Part shown: positions 1 to 5,291 of the stretch, piece after piece
How the letters are laid out: each line of letters opens with the position of its first letter
Position numbering within the stretch: the first letter of the stretch is position 1
Assembly (NCBI GenBank): GCA_030042765.1
Contig: JASHZA010000230.1
Span: 1-5,291, forward strand
Direction: 5' to 3'
DNA: 5,291 bases
Origin: Candidatus Binataceae bacterium
Lineage (GTDB): Bacteria; Desulfobacterota; Binatia; Binatales; Binataceae
Program-made: the position numbers and the translations under genes
Notes under the pieces: generated by a model
What the model saw: the letters and a program-made list of their open reading frames with translations, nothing else
Database searches by the model: none
Told to the model about the DNA's origin: nothing

Positions 1-1097
1 GCGATCCGCGGGTAGGCGCGGCGATTTTCCTCGTGGGAACCGTGGCGGATACCCCATGGGAGATTGGTTATAACCTTGCTCACGCTGGCGTCGTGGAGCG
101 GAAGCGCGGCGGCGTCCCAGGGATGGAGTTCGATGGGCTTGTGGCGCGGGCCGACATTGGTCTGAGCAGCGGCGAGTGCGCCATCGTCGCGATCGCTTCC
201 GATTAACAACTTGTAGCGGCCGAGATGGGCGCGCTCGATTAGTACCGTGCCCGCGCCGCACAGAGGATCGAGCACGACGTCGTCGGCCGCCGGTTCCGAG
301 AGCCATCCGAGTGCCGCCGCCACCGCGGGCCGCAGTGAACCCGGCAGATGGGCAACCTTGTACTCGCGATGGCGCATGCGTTCGTCGCTGAGCCGGAGCG
401 CGATCAGGATTTCGCCGGAAAGCATGGTCGCCCAGATTTCGACGTCCGCGCCTTCGTCGACGAGGCGCCAGGCATGGTCGCCACGTTCGATCATACCGCG
501 CTCGACCGCGCGCTGCAGGTCAACGCGCCGGAAGCCGTGCTCGCCCGCCATCCGGGCCACCACGCGAAAGTGCAGACGGCGTCCCGCCCGCCGCCCTGGA
601 ACCATCCGGACCAGGGCATCCAGCGCATCTTCGACGTACGGCCCCTCACGCGCAGCGGCGCGCGCGCGATCGAGGTCGAAGGCAGCGGCGCCCGCCGGCG
701 AGCGGCGGTAGCCGACAAGCGCGAAGACATCCTCGGCAGTGCGAACGAGCCTCAGCGGATCGGGACGGGGCACAGTAAAAATGGAGATACCGGCGCGATC
801 GGGGACGCTGCGGCGGCCGAGTTCACGCGCGGCCTGGCCGCGCGTGAACTCGGCCCCGGAAGGCCGGCCGGAGACGGCCTCGGTGGCCGTCGCCGCCCCA
901 CCATAGCGCGCCGCAATCTCCGACCACGCCACACCTTCGAAGCCGGGCTGAGTCTGTACCAGGTAAGTGTGAGGGCCAAAGACCAGCGCGGCCGGAACGG
1001 CACGAGCGGGCTGAACGGTCCGCGCCGTCGCGCCTGGGGAGGGGGACAACGGCCGGCGTGCTCTGCGTACGCGATCCATCGCGGATATCGCGATCAT
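1..1097 (-). CDS. THUMP-domain class I SAM-dependent RNA methyltransferase, partial (3' end beyond window)
   Basis: Probable tRNA or rRNA guanine-N2 methyltransferase of the UPF0020/Trm14/TrmN/THUMPD3 type. The frame is open with no stop from position 1169 to the left edge; 365 residues are visible and the C-terminus is missing. Numbered from ATG 1097, an Arg/Pro-rich leader (about 1-33) precedes a conserved-looking start (TYLVQTQPGFEG). A THUMP-like segment follows, with FRVVARMAGEHGF near 177-189. Then come LPGSLRP, the SAM-binding motif I LDPLCGAGT (276-284), an acidic SDRDD after the next strand, and the catalytic TNLPWG (344-349), equivalent to the NPPY/NLPFG motif of this family. The start is uncertain: ATGs at 1097 and 1079 both lack a Shine-Dalgarno sequence, and the conserved part begins about 35 residues in. 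It lies 86 bases downstream of efp in the same direction, with a strong hairpin between. A 41-nt palindrome lies inside the gene. The family is firm from the motifs; the exact RNA substrate cannot be read from sequence. Confidence 0.87.
   Translation of the reverse strand, partial: MIAISAMDRVRRARRPLSPSPGATARTVQPARAVPAALVFGPHTYLVQTQPGFEGVAWSEIAARYGGAATATEAVSGRPSGAEFTRGQAARELGRRSVPDRAGISIFTVPRPDPLRLVRTAEDVFALVGYRRSPAGAAAFDLDRARAAAREGPYVEDALDALVRMVPGRRAGRRLHFRVVARMAGEHGFRRVDLQRAVERGMIERGDHAWRLVDEGADVEIWATMLSGEILIALRLSDERMRHREYKVAHLPGSLRPAVAAALGWLSEPAADDVVLDPLCGAGTVLIERAHLGRYKLLIGSDRDDGALAAAQTNVGPRHKPIELHPWDAAALPLHDASVSKVITNLPWGIRHGSHEENRRAYPRI
815..855. repeat. 41-nt near-perfect palindrome inside the methyltransferase gene
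   Basis: The left arm GGCCGAGTTCACGCGCGGCC (815-834) and its exact reverse complement (836-855) are separated by one T at 835. All 20 positions pair; pairing stops at 814/856. It is read in frame on the minus strand as about residues 82-95 (AEFTRGQAARELG), upstream of the THUMP core, without breaking the frame. It could be a small inserted palindromic element or chance under strong GC bias. Confidence 0.9.
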
Positions 1098-1106
1098 GCG
1101 CGGTGA

Positions 1107-1151
1107 GGCCAGGTCCAGCGATACCGCGGAGCGGCATCGCTGGACCTGGCC
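1107..1151 (-). terminator. Perfect 16-bp stem-loop between efp and the methyltransferase gene
   Basis: The arms GGCCAGGTCCAGCGAT (1107-1122) and the exact complement at 1136-1151 enclose a 13-nt loop. It lies 32 bases past the efp stop and ends 9 bases before the methyltransferase ATG at 1097. On the minus strand it is followed by TCACCG rather than a T-run, so it is not a classical intrinsic terminator. It may attenuate or process the transcript, or hide the downstream initiation region. The pairing is seen directly; the role is inferred. Confidence 0.5.
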
Positions 1152-1183
1152 GATCAAGGTGCGGTTGCGCTAGCGCGCAGCAC

Positions 1184-1747
1184 CTACTTCGTGCGCGACG
1201 CGTACTCCTTGGTCTCGGTGTTGATCGTGATTACGTCACCCTCGTTGACGAAGTGCGGAACCTGGATCACCAACCCGGTTTCAGTTTTCGCAGGTTTGAG
1301 GGTGTTCGTCACCGCGGCGGTCCTGATACCCGGTTCGGTCTCGACCACCTTGAGCGCGACGGTCTTAGGCAGTGTTACGTTTAGCGGAGTGCTCTCGAAG
1401 AACTCGACCTCGACCTGGAGGTTGGGAGTAAGGAAGCCCTCCACGTCCTCGACCAGCTCTTCCGGCAGCGTGATCTGATCGTAGGTCTCGGTGTTCATGA
1501 AATGGAAGTCGCTGCCTTCCTTGTAGAGAAATTCCATCCGAACCTGATCGAGGATTACGCGTTCGACCCGATCTTCTGAACGGAATCGGTTTTCGGTTTG
1601 CGTCCCGGTCTGAATATTCCGCAGCTTGGTCTGCACCATCCCGCGCCAGTTTCCCGGCGTGATATGACTGATCGTCATCACGCGCCAGAGTCCGCCGTTG
1701 TACTCCAGCACCATCCCGGGCCGAAGCTGTGTCGCCTGAATCAGCAT
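1184..1747 (-). CDS. efp: Translation elongation factor P
   Basis: EF-P binds the ribosome between the P and E sites and stimulates peptide-bond formation at polyproline stretches, acting in the cytoplasm. The 187-residue length is standard. The KOW-like N-terminal domain spans about 1-62, with LRPGMVLEYNG at its start, followed by two OB-type domains (about 65-127 and 128-187). The family signature in the last domain is intact: KPAKTETGLVIQVPHFVNEG at 151-170. The loop that carries the modified Lys34 in E. coli, or Arg32 in Pseudomonas, reads TPGNWRG, with Asn33 at the equivalent tip position. The loop length is unchanged (nine residues from PG to the K of KLR). The known Lys and Arg modifications therefore cannot apply at that site, and no EpmA- or EarP-like gene is visible. 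ATG 1747 has only a weak GAG about 10 bases upstream, but the N-terminus aligns with the family. Confidence 0.97.
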   Translation of the reverse strand: MLIQATQLRPGMVLEYNGGLWRVMTISHITPGNWRGMVQTKLRNIQTGTQTENRFRSEDRVERVILDQVRMEFLYKEGSDFHFMNTETYDQITLPEELVEDVEGFLTPNLQVEVEFFESTPLNVTLPKTVALKVVETEPGIRTAAVTNTLKPAKTETGLVIQVPHFVNEGDVITINTETKEYASRTK

Positions 1748-1771
1748 CTGATGTTCACTCGCGATAGGTTA

Positions 1772-1798
1772 AATGGTTACAAGCCAAAGGTAACCATT
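1772..1798. promoter_or_regulatory. 9-bp inverted repeat upstream of efp
   Basis: AATGGTTAC (1772-1780) and GTAACCATT (1790-1798) pair perfectly around a 9-nt spacer. The site is in the 98-base gap between the end of the 614-residue gene and the efp start, 24 bases before the efp ATG. Its AT-richer composition stands out from the surroundings. It could be an operator for efp or a weak terminator for the upstream gene; on the minus strand the distal arm ends ATT followed by TAACC, so there is no real T-run. No convincing -35/-10 pair was found beside it. Confidence 0.45.
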
Positions 1799-1845
1799 GG
1801 CGAGGCTGTAAGCCATCCATCCTCGCGTCGAGACCGCCACCCAGC

Positions 1846-3690
1846 CTACCATAACGGACGCGACGAAGGCGGCACCGGGCGTGCACCGTAGTACGGATTG
1901 GTCGAGTACGGACTCATAGGCGACGTCCCGTAGTATGGATTCGCGGGCATCCCATAGGGATTCATCGGCATGCCGTACGGATTTGCCCCGGCGTAAGGAT
2001 TCGCGCCGAACGGACTCGCGCCACCGGCCATTATCGGCTGTTCGGTGTAGGCGCCGCTGGAATCGAACGCGCGGATAGTCGCCGGGCCGAAGGATGGGTT
2101 GAATTGGACGCTGAAGCTGGTGTTCCGGAAACTGCCGGGCGTGAACGCCCCCAGTATTCCTCCCAGAAGGCCACCCACGTTGATGTTCTGCCTCAGCATC
2201 CCATTCTGGTAGAGTCCGGCCGACGAGAGGCTCGGGCCGGAAATCACTCCGGTCACGACGTATACGTTGCTGCCGAAAGGCCGCACTCCGGTGATCTGGA
2301 TCACCGGTCCCTGCGGCGCCATTGGCACTCCCGGCGACAACGCCACACCAGTGCCGCTGGAAAGGTCAAGCGAGCTCTCGACGAACTGATCGCCAACCCC
2401 GTAAGCACGAATCGTCGCGGCAGCGCCGTTCATCGGAAACCGCTGATCGAAACTGGTGAAACTGCCACCGTCTTCGATCGGTATCTGTTTGATCAGGCGG
2501 CCGTCGACGTAAATTCCCGCGCGCGTAACGCCGCCGCCGCTGATCTGACCGACGACGTCATAGGTCGGCGGCATGGTTTGCAACTGGGTCAGACCCAGCA
2601 CGTTTATCTGCACGTTACCCAGGTGTCCGCCGAGGGTATGCCGTTTCGAGGGTGACGGCGCAGGTACCCCGCGACTCGGAATCTCAGCCGTGTTGGCTCC
2701 TTCGCCGCCGCTTCCGCCCGGCGCGGCAGCGCCGTCGTCACCGGAATGGCGGAATACTTCGACTCCGGCTTCCTCGGAGGGTCCCGTGGAAGCCAGTGGA
2801 CCGGGCGGGACCCTCGCGTCTGATGCCGAAGGCACTGCGCCTCCGGCGACACCTGCGGTCAGATCGAGTACCGGCGCTTCTGCGAAATGGCCGCCGGCGT
2901 CGGTCACGCGAATCACAGTGTCGGGAGATGGGTTCTCAAGGCCGATGTCAAAACTGACTCGCTGATCGCCCGGAACGTCATTGACGTTGAAGCTTCTCAG
3001 TTGCTGCCCGTTTTCGTACAGGCCGCTGCTCTTGAGCGCGTAGCCCTCGAAATAGCCCTTGAGACGAACGACCCCCGAGCCCTCCCTGGTTCTGGATTCG
3101 ATGACGACCTTCGGGCCGGATTTGTCCGACGCTGGCGAGGACGCAGCAGAAGCTGCTGGTGGGAGGGCAGCCGCGGACGGTGGTACTGAAGCCGCGGACG
3201 CCGGCGATACTGCCGGAACCGGCCCGCCGCCGGTTACCGGTTTCCCTCCCGCGAGTTGGATTTCCCGGGCGATTTCGTCCAATTGCTGCTTGAGTCCGTT
3301 CCATTGCGCGGCGTCCAATGCTCCCGGATGGACGCTGATCGCGGCATCGGTGTTGGCTCGATCCGACTGCAAGGTGCCGATCGCGTCGCTCGCCGCTGCG
3401 CTGTCACCTTTGGCGAGAGCGCTGCTCAACGTCTGTGCGTCGCCGGCAAAAGTCGCTATTTGAGGCAGCAACGGATTTGTACTGCCTCCGTTGCTCTGTC
3501 TGTTGAGCGAATCGAGCATCGCGAATGCATGGTCACTCAATTGCGTCGCCAACGTCGCGGGGTCGCCGGCGTGAGCAAATCCGGCAATCAGAGAGATTCC
3601 GAGCGCAAGCGCGCAAAATAAGATATGGCGCCGCTCTACTGGAGCAACACAAAAATGCCGGCGCGATTGGCGATTGGGATACGAGGGCAT
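1846..3690 (-). CDS. Exported repeat protein with three beta-rich domains and an NPY-repeat tail, function unknown
   Basis: A 614-residue protein I do not recognise. Residues 22-41 form a hydrophobic signal segment ending FAHA before GD, a good signal peptidase I site, so it is probably periplasmic or surface exposed. Residues 43-148 look helical (for example DAAQWNGLKQQLDEIAREIQ). An Ala/Pro/Ser linker (about 151-192) follows. Three related domains lie at about 194-278, 356-443 and 462-556. Each has a G-x-I/F-x-G strand, then (S/A)G(L/I)Y-x-(N/D)G, a short strand, a Phe-containing strand, and an ending of the form (V/T)IR(A/V)-x-x-x-(G/D)-x-(F/Y)-x-E. Domains 1 and 2 are separated by a Gly/Pro/Ser-rich linker (279-355). 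The C-terminal 55 residues are Pro/Tyr/Asn/Gly-rich with five NPY motifs. ATG 3690 is the only in-frame ATG before the signal segment, and its Shine-Dalgarno is poor. It starts 9 bases after the 46-residue gene, suggesting coupling. Apparent SRRHF at 9-13 is too far from the hydrophobic stretch for a confident Tat call. Confidence 0.87.
   Translation of the reverse strand: MPSYPNRQSRRHFCVAPVERRHILFCALALGISLIAGFAHAGDPATLATQLSDHAFAMLDSLNRQSNGGSTNPLLPQIATFAGDAQTLSSALAKGDSAAASDAIGTLQSDRANTDAAISVHPGALDAAQWNGLKQQLDEIAREIQLAGGKPVTGGGPVPAVSPASAASVPPSAAALPPAASAASSPASDKSGPKVVIESRTREGSGVVRLKGYFEGYALKSSGLYENGQQLRSFNVNDVPGDQRVSFDIGLENPSPDTVIRVTDAGGHFAEAPVLDLTAGVAGGAVPSASDARVPPGPLASTGPSEEAGVEVFRHSGDDGAAAPGGSGGEGANTAEIPSRGVPAPSPSKRHTLGGHLGNVQINVLGLTQLQTMPPTYDVVGQISGGGVTRAGIYVDGRLIKQIPIEDGGSFTSFDQRFPMNGAAATIRAYGVGDQFVESSLDLSSGTGVALSPGVPMAPQGPVIQITGVRPFGSNVYVVTGVISGPSLSSAGLYQNGMLRQNINVGGLLGGILGAFTPGSFRNTSFSVQFNPSFGPATIRAFDSSGAYTEQPIMAGGASPFGANPYAGANPYGMPMNPYGMPANPYYGTSPMSPYSTNPYYGARPVPPSSRPLW
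1885..2001 (-). repeat. Degenerate short tandem repeats coding the NPY-rich tail
   Basis: This stretch encodes residues 564-602 of the exported protein. NPY begins at residues 564, 570, 577, 584 and 598, with SPY at 593; spacings are 6, 7, 7, 9 and 5 residues. NPYGMP occurs twice with one residue between. On the plus strand the DNA shows recurring TACGGATT/TATGGATT/GGATTCG units. The pattern suggests expansion of a short in-frame repeat followed by drift. Confidence 0.75.
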
Positions 3691-3699
3691 CTGCTGGTT

Positions 3700-3840
3700 C
3701 TAGCTTGTCGGCTGCTTGTAGCGTTCCATCGCGCGCTTGATTCCGGAGTGGAGTTTCAGGAACAGTTCACCCTCGTTGTAAATCACGAACGCGAGGGTGA
3801 TCGCGATCCCAACGATGAGTCCCAGTAGAAATCCACCCAT
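3700..3840 (-). CDS. 46-residue single-pass membrane protein
   Basis: A small gene easily missed by length cut-offs. ATG 3838-3840 is preceded by a perfect AGGAGG (3850-3855) at 9-base spacing, the strongest Shine-Dalgarno on this strand. The product begins MGGFLLGLIVGIAITLAFVI, a clear transmembrane helix at about residues 4-20. It continues with a short amphipathic, basic tail (YNEGELFLKL, then GIKRAMERYKQPTS). The TAG stop at 3700-3702 lies only 9 bases before the start of the 614-residue exported protein, so the two are probably co-transcribed and perhaps translationally coupled. The order of charges suggests an N-out, C-in or signal-anchor arrangement, which is not settled. Family not recognised. 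The strong ribosome site and typical codon use favour a real gene; lack of a homology check limits certainty. Confidence 0.72.
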   Translation of the reverse strand: MGGFLLGLIVGIAITLAFVIYNEGELFLKLHSGIKRAMERYKQPTS

Positions 3841-3849
3841 GGGTTGCCG

Positions 3850-3855
3850 CCTCCT
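3850..3855 (-). promoter_or_regulatory. Shine-Dalgarno of the 46-residue membrane protein gene
   Basis: AGGAGG on the minus strand, nine bases before ATG 3840. It decides the start of this small gene and supports its being translated. Confidence 0.8.
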
Positions 3856-3863
3856 GCGGCTGT

Positions 3864-3869
3864 ATTATA
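3864..3869 (-). promoter_or_regulatory. Possible -10 element (TATAAT) for the membrane protein/exported protein pair
   Basis: A consensus TATAAT sits 8 bases upstream of the AGGAGG and would give a leader of only about 20 bases. TTGACA (3870-3875), the consensus -35 hexamer, directly abuts it with no spacer, so the two cannot act as one sigma-70 promoter. No good -35 is seen at 17 bases (TCTCCG there). Low confidence. Confidence 0.35.
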
Positions 3870-4042
3870 TGTCAAGCCTTATCTCGCGGAGAACCGGATT
3901 CTTTCCCCTCGATAGTCTGAATTGGTGCACAAAATAGCCGCATTCGTCGATACCGGCCGATGGTGGTTGTGGCAATAATTACGAATCTGTTACATTAGAT
4001 TTTCGGGATGAACGAAGAAGACCGGCTCATCTCGGCAAAATT

Positions 4043-5056
4043 GTGGATTTGTTGAACGAGGGTTCCCGGACCGCGCCCGAATCGAATCCGGCGGACAGCA
4101 TCGGTCGTGAATACGCGACAATCAAGTCGGGTGCGGCGATCTGCCTTCTCGACAACCGCCTGATCGTCCGAGTGACAGGAGACGATCGAGTCTCGTTCCT
4201 CCACGGGATGTGCAGCGCCGATATCAAAGGACTTGGGCCGGGGACGGTGAGGCCCGCGTTATTCCTCACCGAACATGCGCACATAATCACCGATTTTTTC
4301 GCCTATGATTCGGGCGACGGCGCGATTCTGATCGAGATTGACCGCGCCGCATGGCCACGCACGCGTGCCCATCTCGAGAAGTTCCTGGTCGCCGACGACG
4401 TCGAGTTCGAGGAAGCCCACGGACTCGCCCTGCTCGACATCGAAGGACCCCGAAGCTTCGAGGTACTGAAGACGGTCTGCGGCGGTGTGGCGGAGATGCC
4501 CGCACTATTGCGCCATTTGGCCGTCGATGCATTCCGGATCGCGAACCTGCCACGCTACGGCGGCCCCGCCTCTACTGTTATCGCGCAACGGCCGCAGCTG
4601 ACGGCCATGATGGAGGAATTGCGCGCGCATGGCGTCAGTGATGTAAGCGCGCAAACACTCGAAATCATCCGAATCGAACATGGAATCGCCCGGGTCGGCG
4701 TCGACACGACCGAAAAAACGATCGCGCTCGAGGCCCGCCTCGAACCCGCTATTTCCTTCAACAAGGGTTGCTATGTCGGTCAGGAAACGGTCGAGCGGGC
4801 TACCGCGCGCGGCAACCTGAAGAAGCGCATGTGGGGGCTGCGGATCAGCGGGAAACGTATTCCGCAGGTGGGCGCGGCAATTTTGCTCGACGGACGAGAG
4901 GTGGGCCATCTGAGCAGCGTCGCAGCTTCTCCCGCCCTCGGGACCGTCGGACTCGCCATCGTCCATCACAACGCCTGGTCCGACGGTGCCCGCGTGGTCG
5001 CTGTGGATGGCACCGGCGAGACTTCAGCGACAATAAGCGATCTGCCTTTGCGATGA
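4043..5056 (+). CDS. ygfZ: YgfZ/GcvT-family folate-binding protein
   Basis: A tetrahydrofolate-binding protein of the YgfZ family (IBA57 in mitochondria), which supports maturation or repair of certain [4Fe-4S] enzymes, including MiaB-type tRNA thiomethylation in E. coli; cytoplasmic. The 337 residues compare with about 326 in E. coli. The aminomethyltransferase-like fold begins near residue 24 (YATIKSGAAICLLD), with the typical RVTGDDRVSFLHGMCSADIKGL at 43-64, quoted in part. The diagnostic K-G-C-Y-x-G-Q-E motif is intact at 241-248 (KGCYVGQE, Cys243), followed by the basic ATARGNLKKR. The C-terminal barrel part (about 264-337) has GREVGHLSS and LGTVGLAIV. The start is a GTG at 4043 with no visible Shine-Dalgarno; the frame is open back to 3938 but holds no other ATG, GTG or TTG upstream. 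TTG 4049 or 4052 are alternatives. It is transcribed divergently from the membrane-protein gene. Confidence 0.92.
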   Translation: MDLLNEGSRTAPESNPADSIGREYATIKSGAAICLLDNRLIVRVTGDDRVSFLHGMCSADIKGLGPGTVRPALFLTEHAHIITDFFAYDSGDGAILIEIDRAAWPRTRAHLEKFLVADDVEFEEAHGLALLDIEGPRSFEVLKTVCGGVAEMPALLRHLAVDAFRIANLPRYGGPASTVIAQRPQLTAMMEELRAHGVSDVSAQTLEIIRIEHGIARVGVDTTEKTIALEARLEPAISFNKGCYVGQETVERATARGNLKKRMWGLRISGKRIPQVGAAILLDGREVGHLSSVAASPALGTVGLAIVHHNAWSDGARVVAVDGTGETSATISDLPLR

Positions 5057-5133
5057 ATGTGTTACTGCTCTTCAAGTAATGCTTGATAAATGTTACGTAG
5101 GAAGGCCGATTTTACCTTGATTGCCAAGGGTTC

Positions 5134-5139
5134 AGGAGG
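5134..5139 (+). promoter_or_regulatory. Shine-Dalgarno of the desulforedoxin-like gene
   Basis: AGGAGG eight bases before ATG 5148. It fixes the start and argues for strong translation of a very short gene. Confidence 0.85.
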
Positions 5140-5147
5140 ACTCCGGG

Positions 5148-5291
5148 ATGGCCAATGTACTGGGCAAGCGCTATATGTGTGAGAAGTGTGGCACCGAGGT
5201 GCTTTGCAATAAGGCGGGCACAGGCGCGCTCGAGTGCTGCGAGGGAGAGATGAAGGTCAAGGAAGCCAAGCCGCTTCCGTCGTCAGACTGA
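5148..5291 (+). CDS. Desulforedoxin-like small iron protein
   Basis: A 47-residue protein (MANVLGKRYMCEKCG at the start) with cysteines at 11, 14, 20, 30 and 31. The Cys-x2-Cys, 15 residues, Cys-Cys spacing is that of desulforedoxin and the N-terminal domain of desulfoferrodoxin, where four cysteines hold one iron in a distorted rubredoxin-like site. The GKRYMCEKCGTEV and ECCEGEMK segments match the family pattern. Cys20 is extra. Desulforedoxins act as small electron carriers, or in oxygen and superoxide defence when fused to the reductase domain; no such domain is present here. The gene starts 91 bases after the ygfZ-like gene on the same strand, so co-transcription is possible but not shown. 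The Lys/Glu/Pro-rich tail ends with TGA on the final base of the window. A structural zinc site rather than iron is an alternative. Confidence 0.85.
   Translation: MANVLGKRYMCEKCGTEVLCNKAGTGALECCEGEMKVKEAKPLPSSD

Larger units (their letters stand above)
3841..4042. other. Divergent intergenic region
   Basis: About 200 bases between the minus-strand membrane-protein gene and the plus-strand ygfZ-like gene. It contains the ribosome site and TATAAT described above. It also has an AT-rich patch (about 3967-4003) that should drive the plus-strand gene: a weak TTGTGG (3967-3972) and TACATT (3991-3996) are 18 bases apart. A 15-codon reading frame, ATG 4008 to TGA 4055 (MNEEDRLISAKLWIC), overlaps the GTG start of the next gene out of frame. 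Confidence 0.5.

Noticed and set aside
348..1106. A long 252-codon open frame on the plus strand
   Set aside because: It is the shadow of the minus-strand methyltransferase, whose frame shows clear THUMP, motif I and NLPWG motifs; the plus product is Arg/Pro/Gly-rich without family features.
1804..1814. Small hairpin GGCT-GTA-AGCC after the exported-protein gene
   Set aside because: A four-base stem with no T-run is expected by chance in GC-rich DNA and is not a credible terminator.
2104..2655. A 183-codon open frame on the plus strand
   Set aside because: It lies opposite the exported repeat protein, whose three aligned internal repeats and signal peptide show that the minus frame is the coding one.
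3640..3670. Tat signal motif (SRRHF, residues 9-13) in the exported protein
   Set aside because: The hydrophobic segment begins about ten residues later after a second RR, so a standard Sec signal with a long N-region is more likely; no cofactor domain calls for Tat.
4505..4969. A 154-codon open frame on the minus strand
   Set aside because: It is antisense to the ygfZ-like gene over its diagnostic KGCYVGQE motif; composition fits a shadow frame.
5062..5090. Promoter for the desulforedoxin-like gene (TTACTG, 17 bases, GATAAA)
   Set aside because: The -35 match is poor (two of six) and the -10 only four of six; not enough to call.

Overview
The window is GC-rich (roughly 60% or more by eye) bacterial chromosome with tightly packed genes. 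It carries five protein-coding genes that can be assigned to a family or described in detail, plus one very small gene. The mix suggests an environmental, deltaproteobacteria-like or Binatota/Acidobacteria-like organism: an EF-P with a non-lysine, non-arginine tip, a THUMP-type RNA methyltransferase, a YgfZ-type folate protein and a desulforedoxin-like microprotein. This placement is inference from gene content and has low certainty. No mobile element, CRISPR array, tRNA or rRNA was recognised.

Minus strand, in transcription order (right to left). A 46-residue single-pass membrane protein (3700-3840) has a perfect AGGAGG ribosome binding site. Nine bases later comes a 614-residue exported protein (1846-3690). 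It has a signal peptide, a helical N-terminal region, three copies of a beta-rich domain separated by Ala/Pro/Ser/Gly linkers, and a C-terminal tail of NPY repeats. After a 98-base gap holding a 9-bp inverted repeat comes efp (1184-1747). After an 86-base gap dominated by a perfect 16-bp stem-loop comes a THUMP-domain RNA methyltransferase (1-1097). It runs off the left edge and carries a 41-nt near-perfect palindrome inside its coding sequence.

Plus strand. From a divergent intergenic region of about 200 bases (3841-4042), a YgfZ/GcvT-like folate-binding protein (4043-5056) is read. It is followed by a 47-residue desulforedoxin-like iron protein (5148-5291) that ends on the last base of the window.

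Functionally, efp and the methyltransferase both serve translation (ribosome rescue at proline stretches; tRNA or rRNA base methylation). YgfZ and the desulforedoxin-like protein both relate to iron or iron-sulfur biochemistry. The small membrane protein and the repeat-containing exported protein look like a translationally linked envelope pair of unknown function, and they are the best candidate for something undescribed here. I see no sign of a defence or other multi-gene novel system.
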